From Duganella fentianensis (GTDB taxonomy: Bacteria; Pseudomonadota; Gammaproteobacteria; Burkholderiales; Burkholderiaceae_D): 64,000 nt of DNA. Location: positions 930,001-994,000 of the forward strand of contig NZ_WWCL01000002.1 of assembly GCF_009857835.1 (NCBI RefSeq). Direction: 5' to 3'. Made by a program: the position numbers and the translations under genes. Of this stretch, positions 42,318 to 51,608 are shown piece after piece; position 1 is the stretch's first letter; every line of letters starts with the position of its first letter. Under the pieces are notes generated by a model. That model was not told the origin of the DNA, ran no database searches, and worked only from the letters and a program-made list of their open reading frames with translations.

Positions 42318-43748
42318 ATGGCAAAATTCTTCAATGAAATGACCACAGACGGTCTGGCGCATGATGCAAGCGCCGAGGTTAGGGAGCACTATCGCGAATT
42401 CTGCGGCTGGCTGCAGCGCCAGTCCAGCGATACCATAGAACGCAAACGGGCCGAAGCGGACCTGACTTTCCGCCGAGTGGGCATCACCTTCGCCGTGTAT
42501 GGCGATGATGCCGGCACCGAGCGGCTGATCCCTTTCGATACCATTCCCCGCATCATCCCGGCCCATGAATGGCAGCAGCTGCAGGCCGGACTGGTGCAGC
42601 GGGTGCAGGCGCTGAATATGTTCATCCATGACATCTACCATGAGCAGAACATCATCCGCGCCGGCATCATCCCGGCCCAGCAGATCTACCAGAACGCCCA
42701 GTACCGCCCCGAAATGCAGGGAATTAATGTCGCTTCCGACATCTATGCGCATATCGCCGGCGTCGATATCGTGCGCGCCGGCCAGGGCGAATTCTATGTG
42801 CTCGAAGATAATCTGCGCGTGCCCTCCGGTGTGTCCTATATGCTGGAAGACCGCAAGATGATGATGCGGCTATTCCCCGAGCTGTTTGCCCGCAACCGCA
42901 TTGCCCCGGTCGATCACTACCCTGACCTGCTGCTCGACAACCTGCGCTCGGTCGCGCCCATGGGCATCAACGATCCGACGGTGGTGGTGATGACGCCCGG
43001 CATGTACAACTCGGCCTATTTCGAACATGCTTTCCTGGCCCAGCAGATGGGGGTGGAACTGGTCGAGGGCAAAGACCTGTTCGTCAGCGATAACACCGTG
43101 TATATGCGCACGACGCGCGGCCCCAAGCGCGTGGACGTGATCTATCGCCGGCTCGACGACGATTTCCTCGACCCTCTGGCCTTCCGGCCCGACTCCTCGC
43201 TGGGCGTGCCGGGTTTGCTGTCGGTCTACCGCGCCGGACGGGTCACGCTGGCCAATGCCATCGGCACCGGTGTCGCCGACGACAAATCCATCTATCCCTA
43301 TGTGCCGGACATGATCAAGTTCTACCTGTCCGAGCAACCGATACTCAACAACGTGCCGACCTACCAGTGCCGCAAGCCGGAAGACCTGGCCTACACGCTG
43401 GCCAAGCTGCCCGAACTGGTGGTGAAGGAAGTACACGGCGCCGGTGGCTACGGCATGCTGGTGGGCCCCGCTTCGACCAGAGAGCAGATCGAAGAGTTCC
43501 GCCAGCGCCTGCTGGCGCGGCCCGAGGGCTATATCGCCCAGCCCACGCTGGCACTGTCGGCCTGCCCGACCTATGTGGAGAACGGCATTGCGCCACGGCA
43601 TATCGACCTGCGGCCGTTTGTATTGTCGGGCAAGAATATCGCCATGGTGCCGGGCGGGCTGACCCGCGTCGCGCTGCAGGAAGGCTCGCTGGTGGTGAAT
43701 TCCTCGCAAGGGGGCGGCACCAAGGATACCTGGGTACTGGAACGCTAA
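42318..43748 (+). CDS. Circularly permuted ATP-grasp protein (DUF404/DUF407), Anbu operon
   Basis: 476 aa. Family features: FIHDIYHEQNIIRAGIIPAQ, EFYVLEDNLRVPSGVSYMLE (ATP-grasp ligands), KEVHGAGGYGMLVGP and a C-terminal SSQGGGTKDTWVLE. Predicted to make an amide or peptide bond using ATP, possibly a peptide built with the alpha-E protein. First gene of a four-gene set (ATP-grasp, alpha-E, transglutaminase, Anbu) that is conserved in many bacteria. Nine bases separate it from the next gene. Confidence 0.9.
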   Translation: MAKFFNEMTTDGLAHDASAEVREHYREFCGWLQRQSSDTIERKRAEADLTFRRVGITFAVYGDDAGTERLIPFDTIPRIIPAHEWQQLQAGLVQRVQALNMFIHDIYHEQNIIRAGIIPAQQIYQNAQYRPEMQGINVASDIYAHIAGVDIVRAGQGEFYVLEDNLRVPSGVSYMLEDRKMMMRLFPELFARNRIAPVDHYPDLLLDNLRSVAPMGINDPTVVVMTPGMYNSAYFEHAFLAQQMGVELVEGKDLFVSDNTVYMRTTRGPKRVDVIYRRLDDDFLDPLAFRPDSSLGVPGLLSVYRAGRVTLANAIGTGVADDKSIYPYVPDMIKFYLSEQPILNNVPTYQCRKPEDLAYTLAKLPELVVKEVHGAGGYGMLVGPASTREQIEEFRQRLLARPEGYIAQPTLALSACPTYVENGIAPRHIDLRPFVLSGKNIAMVPGGLTRVALQEGSLVVNSSQGGGTKDTWVLER

Positions 43749-43757
43749 GGAGAGACT

Positions 43758-44708
43758 ATGTTAAGCCGCACTGCCGATCATTTATTCTGGATGGCCCGTT
43801 ACACCGAGCGCGCCGAAAATACTGCCCGCATGCTCGATGTGAATGTGCAGACCTCCATGCTGCCCCAGTCGGAAGCCGAGACGGCGCAAGGCTGGCGCGC
43901 CATGCTGGGCATCTCCGAGCTACAGCAGGCTTTCGACCAGAAATACCGTACGCTGGAAGGACGCGCCGTGATCGATTTCATGGTGCGCGATCCGGCCAAT
44001 CCCTCGTCCATCGTGGCCAGCCTGACGGAGGCACGCGAGAACGCACGCGCCGTGCGCGGCACGCTCACCACGGAAGTCTGGGAAATCCAGAACCAGACCT
44101 GGCTCGATATGCAGCAGCATCTGAAAGGCGAACTGCTGGAGACTGATCCCAGCAAGTTCTTCGAATGGGTGAAATATCGCTCGCACCTGTCGCGCGGGGT
44201 CACGGTCGGCACCATGCTGCGCGACGAAGCGGTGCACTTCATCCGGCTGGGTACCTTCCTCGAGCGGGCCGATAATACGGCCCGTATCCTCGACGTAAAA
44301 TTCCATGGCGGCGCTGCCGAACCGGCCGGCGATGCCATGACCCAGCGCGACTTCTACTACTGGGGCGCGCTGCTGCGCTCGGTATCGGGCTTTGAAATCT
44401 ACCGCAAGGTCTACCGCGATGTGATTACGCCGGCCCGTATCGCCGAGCTGCTGATGCTGCGCAGCGATATGCCGCGCTCGCTGCTAGCCTGTATGGATGA
44501 AGTGCTGCTCAATCTGCGTGCCGTGCATAACGAGGTGTCGGCCGATACGGAACGCTACGCTGGCCGGCTGCACGCCCAGCTACAGTTCGGCAAGATCGAA
44601 GATCTGCTGGCTGCAGGTCTGCATGACGCGCTGACCACCTTCCTCTCCGACATTAACGAACTGGGCAACCGGATCAGCCGCGACTTCCTCGTGCCGCTGG
44701 CGGCCTAA
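43758..44708 (+). CDS. Alpha-E domain protein (DUF403), Anbu operon
   Basis: 316 aa, all-helical. MLSRTADHLFWMARYTERAE continues with NTARMLDVN, and the repeat-like HFIRLGTFLERADNTARILD, are diagnostic of the family. It always accompanies the circularly permuted ATP-grasp protein, with which it is thought to form a ligase-type complex. AGGAGAG ribosome-binding site. Substrate unknown. Confidence 0.9.
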   Translation: MLSRTADHLFWMARYTERAENTARMLDVNVQTSMLPQSEAETAQGWRAMLGISELQQAFDQKYRTLEGRAVIDFMVRDPANPSSIVASLTEARENARAVRGTLTTEVWEIQNQTWLDMQQHLKGELLETDPSKFFEWVKYRSHLSRGVTVGTMLRDEAVHFIRLGTFLERADNTARILDVKFHGGAAEPAGDAMTQRDFYYWGALLRSVSGFEIYRKVYRDVITPARIAELLMLRSDMPRSLLACMDEVLLNLRAVHNEVSADTERYAGRLHAQLQFGKIEDLLAAGLHDALTTFLSDINELGNRISRDFLVPLAA

Positions 44709-44722
44709 GCTGGAGCAATACC

Positions 44723-45526
44723 ATGCACCTGACCATACGGCACGAGACTGTGTATAGCTACAGCTCGCCGCTGGCCTACACCATACAGCAGCTACACCTG
44801 ACGCCACGCAGCGATCCGCAGCAGCGCGTGCTGGGGTGGGAGCTGAACCTGCCCGGCGCCGTGCATGCCTACACGGATGCCTATGCCAATCCCTCGCATA
44901 TGATGACGCTGGATAGCCCGCACACGCGCTTGCAGATTGTTGCGGGCGGGGTGGTGGAAACCAGCATGCCGCCGCGTGGCCGCATCAGTACCAGTGAATC
45001 CTTGTCGCCGCTGGTGTACACCGTGCCTACCCGTCTGACCGAGGCGGGGCCTGAAATACTGGCGCTGGCCCATGCATGTCTGGCGCCGGGCAAGGCCAGC
45101 ACGGCCAGCCTGCTGCAGTTAAGCGAGCGCATCTTGTACGGAGTGCGCTACCAGACCGGCGCTACCGGTGTGGCTAGTACCGCCACCCAGGCCCTGCAAC
45201 TGGGACAGGGCGTGTGTCAGGATCATGCCCATGTGTTCATTGCCTGCTGCCATGCGTTAGGCATACCGGCACGCTATGTCTCGGGCTATATCGATCCGGA
45301 AAATACCGGCCATGCGGCCAGCCATGCGTGGGTCGATGGCTGGGTCGAGGACGGCGATTACACGGGCTGGGTCAGCATTGATGTGACCCACGCGCGCCTG
45401 ATGACGGACGCTTACTGCCGCCTGGCAGTGGGACGCGATTATGACGGTGCTGCGCCGATCCGCGGTGTGCGCCGTGGCGGCGGGCTGGAGTCCATGCAGG
45501 TGCAGGTACAGATCGTGCCACAGTAG
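44723..45526 (+). CDS. Transglutaminase-like protein, Anbu operon
   Basis: 267 aa. The N-terminal beta domain (LTIRHETVYSYSSPLAYTIQ) is followed by a transglutaminase core with catalytic Cys in LGQGVCQDHAHVFIACCHAL, His in SHAWVDGWVED and Asp in SIDVTHARL. The family works as cysteine protease or transglutaminase. Position between the alpha-E and Anbu genes is conserved in other bacteria. Confidence 0.9.
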   Translation: MHLTIRHETVYSYSSPLAYTIQQLHLTPRSDPQQRVLGWELNLPGAVHAYTDAYANPSHMMTLDSPHTRLQIVAGGVVETSMPPRGRISTSESLSPLVYTVPTRLTEAGPEILALAHACLAPGKASTASLLQLSERILYGVRYQTGATGVASTATQALQLGQGVCQDHAHVFIACCHALGIPARYVSGYIDPENTGHAASHAWVDGWVEDGDYTGWVSIDVTHARLMTDAYCRLAVGRDYDGAAPIRGVRRGGGLESMQVQVQIVPQ

Positions 45527-45568
45527 TCGGGGTAGAATGATGTTCCTTCAAACAAATGGTTGCTTACG

Positions 45569-46444
45569 ATGACGTACTGTGTGGGCATGCGCCTGAATGC
45601 CGGGCTGGTCTTTCTTTCTGATTCGCGCACCAATGCAGGTGTAGATCAGGTCGGCACTTTCCGCAAAATGAGCGTGTTCGAGCTGCCCGGTGATCGTACG
45701 ATGGTGATGATGACCTCGGGGAATCTGTCGATATCCCAGTCGATACGCCAGCTGATCGCCGACAGCCAGCGGGAGGATGGACGCAGCATCTGGAATGTGG
45801 CGAGCATGCACGAAGCAGCCCGCATCGTCGGTGATGCCGTACGTCAGGTGCATGCGCGCGAAGCTCAGGCTTTGTCCGAGTTCGGCATCGATTTCAATGT
45901 CAGCATTATTTTTGGCGGGCAGATAGGCAACGAACGCTGCCGCCTGTTCCAGATTTATTCGGCCGGCAACTTCATCGAAGCGCATGACGAGAATACCTAC
46001 TTCCAGATCGGCGAAGCCAAATATGGCAAGCCGATTATCGATCGCGTGGTAGGCCCTGCCACCAGCCTCGATGATGCGGCCAAATGTGCCCTGATCTCGA
46101 TGGACTCCACGCTACGTTCGAATGTCTCGGTAGGCTTGCCGCTCGATCTGCTGGTGTATGAATCAGGCGCACTGGCGGTTACCCATTTCGTTACCATCGA
46201 CGAACGCAACCAGTATTTCCAGATGATACGCAACACCTGGGGCGATCAGCTCAAGCGGGTCTTCGAGGGACTGGAAAACCCCGTCTGGGATGCGGCAGCG
46301 GAAAGCACCGCCCACGTGCTGCATAGTGCCACCACCACTAGCCAGCCCGTGCGCGTCAGCCCGCCGGCGGGGTTCGGTGCCCCGGCTGGCAGCCGCACGC
46401 CATTGCAGACACTGACCCAGCAGTTTCATGATGGACAACAATAA
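45569..46444 (+). CDS. Anbu proteasome-like peptidase
   Basis: 291 aa. Start ATG 45569 gives MTYCVGMRLNAGLVFLSDSR, leaving Thr as N-terminal nucleophile after Met removal, as required for Ntn hydrolases; an upstream in-frame TTG would bury it. The ISQSIRQL, GGQIGNERCRLFQIYSAGNF and YGKPIIDRVV segments match Anbu, the proteasome-beta-like bacterial subunit that forms helical lock-washer assemblies. Physiological substrates are unknown. It closes the operon. Confidence 0.92.
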   Translation: MTYCVGMRLNAGLVFLSDSRTNAGVDQVGTFRKMSVFELPGDRTMVMMTSGNLSISQSIRQLIADSQREDGRSIWNVASMHEAARIVGDAVRQVHAREAQALSEFGIDFNVSIIFGGQIGNERCRLFQIYSAGNFIEAHDENTYFQIGEAKYGKPIIDRVVGPATSLDDAAKCALISMDSTLRSNVSVGLPLDLLVYESGALAVTHFVTIDERNQYFQMIRNTWGDQLKRVFEGLENPVWDAAAESTAHVLHSATTTSQPVRVSPPAGFGAPAGSRTPLQTLTQQFHDGQQ

Positions 46445-46508
46445 TCCGGCACGCTGACGGCGCAAAGGCTATTATTAGCGTCACATCTAATCTACTCTGG
46501 AGCGTTGC

Positions 46509-46886
46509 ATGTCGGAAGTAAGCATATTCTCGGTCGATACCCTGCTCAAGTACATGGGTAACGATGACAAGGCGCGCGCCATGGTCGGCAAGATCGTGGC
46601 CGATGCTTGCGCGCCTGGTATGCAGCCATTGCTACTGGCCGGCACGGCTATCCGTGAAGGCCGCCTGACCGACGCCGGTAAAATGCTGCATACCTTGCGC
46701 GGTGCCATAGGCACACTGGGGGCCAAGCGACTGGTCTCTGCCTCGCTGGAACTGGAGCAGGCTTTGCTGGGCCAGCATACTGAGCAGATCCCTACTTTGT
46801 TTGCCAGTGTCGATGCGGAGTACCGCCTGGTACTGCATGCGGCCGAGAACTGGCTACGCCAGAACGCGCCCGAGCAGATGCGCTAA
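46509..46886 (+). CDS. Stand-alone Hpt-domain protein
   Basis: 125-aa helical protein with the phosphotransfer signature LHTLRGAIGTLGA; the phospho-accepting His is His61. It follows the Anbu operon by 64 bases. It probably relays phosphate from a hybrid kinase elsewhere; the partner is not identifiable here. Confidence 0.78.
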   Translation: MSEVSIFSVDTLLKYMGNDDKARAMVGKIVADACAPGMQPLLLAGTAIREGRLTDAGKMLHTLRGAIGTLGAKRLVSASLELEQALLGQHTEQIPTLFASVDAEYRLVLHAAENWLRQNAPEQMR

Positions 46887-46923
46887 TTATTGCCAAGCCC
46901 TCAATATTCTTAAAAGATAGTGA

Positions 46924-46966
46924 TTGCTGCGGCGCGGCGCAAGCCTCTGCGCTGCAGCAACTTTTA
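46924..46966 (+). terminator. Terminator after the Hpt gene
   Basis: TTGCTGCGGCGC (46924-46935) pairs with GCGCTGCAGCAA (46949-46960), one G-U pair, followed by CTTTTA. Confidence 0.65.
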
Positions 46967-47225
46967 TGAATTAACGAATGGTTACAATTGTTACTCCCGT
47001 TACGATTGTATCAACCGGACAGACTATGGCTTCGTGCTAACATTCTTCCCGACTGATGTTGTCCCGCTCTGGACGCTCTCCGGGCCGCCGTCGTCTGATT
47101 CATCAGTTCAAAAATATCGTACACAGCAAGCCTTGCCTTGTAGGCAATTTACTGTGGTGCAAGTATAATGGTGCAGTGCGTCGTGATGACCCCTAATCCC
47201 AGTGTTAATCACAGTTTGGAACTTT
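46967..47225. other. Intergenic region before the Sel1 lipoprotein gene
   Basis: Together with the terminator this makes about 340 bases without a gene. It is A+T-richer than its flanks and presumably holds the promoter of the next gene. No clear protein, repeat or RNA structure is seen. Confidence 0.5.
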
Positions 47226-47639
47226 ATGGAATTATTCAATAAGTCAGGTGTGCTGATTTCATCTTTGCTGGTGATGGTAGGTGCACTGATCGCCTGTCAG
47301 GCCAAGGAAGATGCAATCCCGCCATCGACAGTTATTGAAGCTGCCGCCATGCAGCTGGGTACACAGGGCCACAGCGCCGCAGAACGTCGCCTGCGCGAGT
47401 GGGCGGATCTGGGATCTCCCGTGGCCCAGCGCGAACTGGCATTGCGTTATCTGAGCAATCCAGCCAAGCGTAATGAGGCACGTCAATTATTTGAACGGGC
47501 AGCCGGTGCCGGCGATGCCCAGGCAGTGGTCAATCTGGCTGGCTTGTACCAGTCCAACGGTTTACCCGCCAGCAATTCGTCTATCGCTGCGGGTCGCGCC
47601 ATCAAGGACGTGACCAATGCCAGCTATCTGCCGCACTGA
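47226..47639 (+). CDS. Sel1-repeat lipoprotein
   Basis: 137 aa from ATG 47226. Signal sequence with lipobox ALIAC, so the mature protein is lipid-anchored at the Cys. One or two Sel1/TPR-like units follow (GSPVAQRELALRYLSNPAKR, RQLFERAAGAGDAQAVVNLA). Such proteins are periplasmic scaffolds. The adjacent gene at 47662 is opposed. Confidence 0.72.
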   Translation: MELFNKSGVLISSLLVMVGALIACQAKEDAIPPSTVIEAAAMQLGTQGHSAAERRLREWADLGSPVAQRELALRYLSNPAKRNEARQLFERAAGAGDAQAVVNLAGLYQSNGLPASNSSIAAGRAIKDVTNASYLPH

Positions 47640-47661
47640 CAGCGTCCTTCTGCCCACCGCT

Positions 47662-49242
47662 TCAGCTGTGCGGCTGCGTCTTTAGATACCAGAATAGCGT
47701 TTGCTGCAGGCCACGCTGCAAATCATGGGTGGGCCGGTAACCCAGTAGCTCCATGGCTTTGCTGATGTCTGCATGGGAATGGCGTACATCGCCAGCACGG
47801 AAATCGCGGAATTCCGGCTGCGCGTCTGCGCTGATGCGGGTCTGGTCTTTCAGCAGATACGCGAGCTGCCGGTAGAGTTCTATCAAGCTGGTTCTCTGCC
47901 CCACTGCAATATTGAAGACCTGGCCAAGGGCACTGGCACGCTCGCTTACGGCGGCCAGCAGATTGGAAAGTGCATCTTCCATGCTGGCGCCGTAGCGGTA
48001 GCGCACTTGTGCCAGCCCCGTTATGCCGGGCTTGATGCTATGCCTGACGTTGTAATACTCGGTCAGGTCGTTCAGGTGATTGACGAAATAGGCACGCTCG
48101 GGACGGGGGCCGACGAAGCTCATTTCGCCTTTCAGTACGTTCAGCATCTGCGGCAATTCGTCGATGCGCAGGCGCCGCAGCCAGTAGCCTACGCGCGTGA
48201 TGCGCGGATCGTTTTCCAGCGCCCAGCGCGGCTGCCCGTCGCGTTCGGCATCCAGCCGCATGCTACGGAACTTCAGTACACGGAATGGCCGGTTGTTGCG
48301 CCCTATGCGTTCCTGCTGATAGAACACAGTGCCGCCATCTTCCAGCCAGATCGCCATGGCGGCCAGCGCCATCACGGGCGCCGCAAGCAGGCCTATCAGC
48401 GCGCTGGCGCACAGGTCGACGCCGCGCTTGATCATGGCCCGGAACAGATTCTGTTTGAAGCCGCCGCCAAAGATCAGGTAGCTTGGTTGCAGCGCGTCCA
48501 GCCTGATCTGGCAGGCTTCCCGTTCGAAAAAGGTCGCCGCGTCGGTAACGGGCACGCCACCCAGCGCACAATCGAGTAGCTGATGCACGGGCAGCCCGCC
48601 GCCGCGCCGGTCCCCCACGGAGACGATGATTTCGTCGGCACCGTGGCGACGGGCCAGTGCCAGCAGCGACGGTTCGGCCGGCAGCAGCATGGCGCCGGGC
48701 ACACAGCTATCTTCTCCCTGCACCGGTACAAAGCCCAGCACCTTGAACGGATGAAAACCTATGCCGGCAGCCGCCAGCTCCATGCACTCGCGCGCCGTCG
48801 TGCCCTGCCCTACGACAATCAGGCGCTGCTCAAGCAGACGCGACTGGGCCGAGGTAAATACCAGCAGCCGAGCGCCAAGCACAGCCAGTCCGCCCAGCAG
48901 AAACACAGCGGCGCCCGGATGCCCCAGATAAGAGCGTGGCAGCAGACTAGTCAGCAGATTCTGCAGACAGAAGGCCAGCACCAGTGCCGGCAGTATGCGC
49001 AACAAGGTACTACGCATGTCGGCGCGGGTCTGGCTATGCTGATACATGCCCAGCGAGCCCATGCTGAGCACCATGACTAGCGAGAATATCAATGCCACCC
49101 CGTAGACTTGCTGGGGCAGCAGATGCCGGCCCGCTAACCACCAGGGCGAACTCAGTACAGCCGCAAGCAATAAAGCCATCAGCTCCAGCAAGAGTAGCAA
49201 AAAGGCAATTTTGGAGACGTAGTGGTGGAATATCCGGATCAC
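47662..49242 (-). CDS. Chimera: polyprenyl-phosphate sugar transferase fused to the end of an NDP-sugar epimerase
   Basis: 526 aa. Residues 1-425 are a WcaJ/EpsE-type initiating glycosyl transferase: four or five N-terminal membrane helices, a CoA-binding-like domain (LIVVGQGTTARECMELAAAG), helix AAPVMALAAMAIWLEDGG, and the catalytic region KFRSMRLDAERDG, RRLRIDELPQ and VGPRPERAYF. After MEDALS the normal end (KLQYDLYYVKN in homologues) is missing. From 427 the sequence is NLLAAVSERASALGQVFNIA, RAGDVRHSHADISKAMELLG and LGYRPTHDL, the last ~100 residues of a TviC/WbpP-type epimerase. The junction (near 47964) lies inside an open frame, so a deletion joined two EPS genes. The core sugar-transferase part may still be active. 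Confidence 0.8.
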   Translation of the reverse strand: MIRIFHHYVSKIAFLLLLLELMALLLAAVLSSPWWLAGRHLLPQQVYGVALIFSLVMVLSMGSLGMYQHSQTRADMRSTLLRILPALVLAFCLQNLLTSLLPRSYLGHPGAAVFLLGGLAVLGARLLVFTSAQSRLLEQRLIVVGQGTTARECMELAAAGIGFHPFKVLGFVPVQGEDSCVPGAMLLPAEPSLLALARRHGADEIIVSVGDRRGGGLPVHQLLDCALGGVPVTDAATFFEREACQIRLDALQPSYLIFGGGFKQNLFRAMIKRGVDLCASALIGLLAAPVMALAAMAIWLEDGGTVFYQQERIGRNNRPFRVLKFRSMRLDAERDGQPRWALENDPRITRVGYWLRRLRIDELPQMLNVLKGEMSFVGPRPERAYFVNHLNDLTEYYNVRHSIKPGITGLAQVRYRYGASMEDALSNLLAAVSERASALGQVFNIAVGQRTSLIELYRQLAYLLKDQTRISADAQPEFRDFRAGDVRHSHADISKAMELLGYRPTHDLQRGLQQTLFWYLKTQPHS

Positions 49243-49424
49243 GATGCCCTCCCCGAATCGGGCTGCACGATGCTACCGATGATGAGCGTGTGGTGTTTTC
49301 AGACTTTGAGCGGCCACAATTGACTCTGCTGTCGGCAGAAATCCGCGCAAGAATGGGCAGGGATATGACAGCCGCATGACAAATGGTCTATAGTCATGGG
49401 TCTTTACTGTACTCAAGCGGAATC

Positions 49425-51035
49425 ATGAAATTTGATGTTGCAATTGTCGGCAGTGGATTGGCCGGCCTGTCAGTCGCCTTGCATCTGGCGGAAACGCGTA
49501 CTGTCGCGATTATTTCCAAGCGTACCCTGCAGGACGGGGCCAGTAACTGGGCACAGGGCGGGATTGCTGCCGTGCTGGATTCGGGCGACAGCCACAAACA
49601 GCATATCGATGACACGCTGGTGGCCGGCGGCGGCCTGTGCGACGAAGGCGCTACCCGTTTCATCGTCGAGCACGGCCGCGAAGCCATCGAATGGCTGATC
49701 GGACAGGGCGTGCCGTTCACCCGCGACGATACGGCGGAACTCGGCTTCCACCTGACCCGCGAGGGCGGCCATAGCCAGCGGCGCATCATCCATGCCGCTG
49801 ATGCCACCGGCCATGCCGTGCAGGTTACTCTGGAAGAGAAGGTGCGCGCCCATCCGAATATCACGCTGTTCGAACACCATTGCGCCATCGACCTGATTAC
49901 CTCGGATAAGCTGCATCCCGTCAAAAAGAGCAGCCAGCCCAAATGTTATGGCCTGTATGTGCAGGACGAAAAAACGGGGCAGGTCCTGACTTTCGCCGCC
50001 GAGCATACTGTGATGGCTACCGGCGGCGCCGGTAAAGTCTATCTGTACACCACCAATCCCGATACGGCCAGCGGCGACGGCATCGCCATGGCCTGGCGCG
50101 CCGGCTGCCGCGTGTCGAACATGGAATTCATCCAGTTCCACCCGACCTGTCTGTACCATCCCTATGCCAAGTCCTTCCTCATCACGGAAGCCATACGCGG
50201 CGAAGGCGGCTTGCTGAAGCTGCCGCCGGAAGCGGGTGCATCGGCCGGCAAGCGTTTCATGCTGGCCCACGACGAACGGGCCGAACTGGCACCGCGTGAT
50301 GTCGTAGCACGCGCCATCGACTTCGAAATCAAGAAGCGCGGGCTGGACTATGTGCACCTCGATATCAGCCACAAACCGGCCGACTTCCTGATCGAGCACT
50401 TCCCGACCATCTATGCGCGCTGCATGGAGCTGGGCATCGATATCACCAAAGAACCCATCCCCATCGTGCCGGCGGCCCACTACACCTGCGGCGGCGTAGT
50501 GACCGACCTGTATGGCCGTACCGACCTGCCCGGCCTGTACGCCGTGGGCGAAACGGCCTGCACGGGCCTGCATGGCGCCAACCGTCTGGCCAGCAACTCG
50601 CTGCTCGAATGCGTGGTGATTGGCCGTGCCTGCGCCACCGATATCGCTGGCAAGGAAAAAGGCGAAGTACCCTACCTGCCGGACTGGGATGAAAGCCGTG
50701 TGACGGATGCCGACGAGGAAGTGGTCATCGCCCACAACTGGGACGAACTGCGCCGCTTCATGTGGAACTACGTGGGCATTGTGCGCACCACCAAGCGGCT
50801 GGAAAGAGCGCAGCACCGCATCGCCCTGCTCAAGGAAGAAATCGACGAGTACTACCAGAACTTCCGCATCACCCACGACTTGCTGGAGTTGCGTAATCTG
50901 GTCGATGTGGCCAGCCTGATCGTCAACAGCGCTTTGCAGCGGCATGAAAGCCGTGGGCTGCACTTCAGCCGCGACTATCCGGAAACGCTGCCGAAAGCTC
51001 TGCCCAGCATACTGACGCCTAATCGACGCAAATAA
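49425..51035 (+). CDS. nadB: L-aspartate oxidase
   Basis: 536-aa FAD enzyme converting L-aspartate to iminoaspartate in NAD biosynthesis. ATG 49425 puts [19 protein letters not shown] (dinucleotide-binding) near the N-terminus. Other blocks: [14 protein letters not shown], the catalytic [24 protein letters not shown] stretch (here starting [10 protein letters not shown]), ATGGAGKVY, and [12 protein letters not shown]. Works with NadA and NadC encoded convergently 0.6 kb downstream. Confidence 0.95.
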   Translation: MKFDVAIVGSGLAGLSVALHLAETRTVAIISKRTLQDGASNWAQGGIAAVLDSGDSHKQHIDDTLVAGGGLCDEGATRFIVEHGREAIEWLIGQGVPFTRDDTAELGFHLTREGGHSQRRIIHAADATGHAVQVTLEEKVRAHPNITLFEHHCAIDLITSDKLHPVKKSSQPKCYGLYVQDEKTGQVLTFAAEHTVMATGGAGKVYLYTTNPDTASGDGIAMAWRAGCRVSNMEFIQFHPTCLYHPYAKSFLITEAIRGEGGLLKLPPEAGASAGKRFMLAHDERAELAPRDVVARAIDFEIKKRGLDYVHLDISHKPADFLIEHFPTIYARCMELGIDITKEPIPIVPAAHYTCGGVVTDLYGRTDLPGLYAVGETACTGLHGANRLASNSLLECVVIGRACATDIAGKEKGEVPYLPDWDESRVTDADEEVVIAHNWDELRRFMWNYVGIVRTTKRLERAQHRIALLKEEIDEYYQNFRITHDLLELRNLVDVASLIVNSALQRHESRGLHFSRDYPETLPKALPSILTPNRRK

Positions 51036-51070
51036 GCGCCGCAAATTAGCGCGACCATAAAAGGTTCTGC

Positions 51071-51601
51071 ATGATAGTCCTGCGTACTGCCGTAGCGACC
51101 GATATCCCCGCGATGGAAGCGCTGATTACCCGCTCGGGCATAGAACTGAGCGAGGGTTTCTATACGCCCGCGCAGGCGCAGGCTATCACCCAGCATGTGT
51201 TCGGGGTAGATACCCAGCTGGTGGCCGACCAGACCTATTTCGTCATCGAGGAAGCCGGCCAGTTGCTGGCCTGTGGCGGCTGGAGCAAACGCGCCACCCT
51301 ATTTGGCGCCGACCGCACCAAGCTGGGCGCCGATCCCCTGCTCGATCCTGTCACCCAGCCGGCCCGCATACGGGCGTTTTTCGTCCACCCGCAGGCCGCA
51401 CGGCGGGGGCTGGGACGGCAATTGCTGGAACACTGCAGCGCAGCCGCTGCGGCAGGCGGCTTCCGCCGGCTGGAGCTGGCTGCCACCCTGCCCGGCGTAC
51501 CGCTGTACCAGGCCTGCGGATTCAGTGAAATTGAGACCTTCGAAATTCCCCTGCCCGGCCCGATCAAAGTCGGGCTGGTGCGGATGGGGAAAGATATCTG
51601 A
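51071..51601 (+). CDS. GNAT-family N-acetyltransferase
   Basis: 176 aa with the acetyl-CoA-binding signature VHPQAARRGLGRQLLEHC (Arg/Gln-x-x-Gly-x-Gly/Ala type) and a preceding AGQLLACGGWS strand. Substrate unknown. It lies between nadB and the convergent nadC; shared function is not evident. Confidence 0.85.
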   Translation: MIVLRTAVATDIPAMEALITRSGIELSEGFYTPAQAQAITQHVFGVDTQLVADQTYFVIEEAGQLLACGGWSKRATLFGADRTKLGADPLLDPVTQPARIRAFFVHPQAARRGLGRQLLEHCSAAAAAGGFRRLELAATLPGVPLYQACGFSEIETFEIPLPGPIKVGLVRMGKDI

Positions 51602-51608
51602 CCGAAGC

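Noticed and set aside
46920..47168. 82-codon open frame after the Hpt gene
   Set aside because: It begins within a terminator hairpin, has no ribosome-binding site and its product shows no recognisable pattern.
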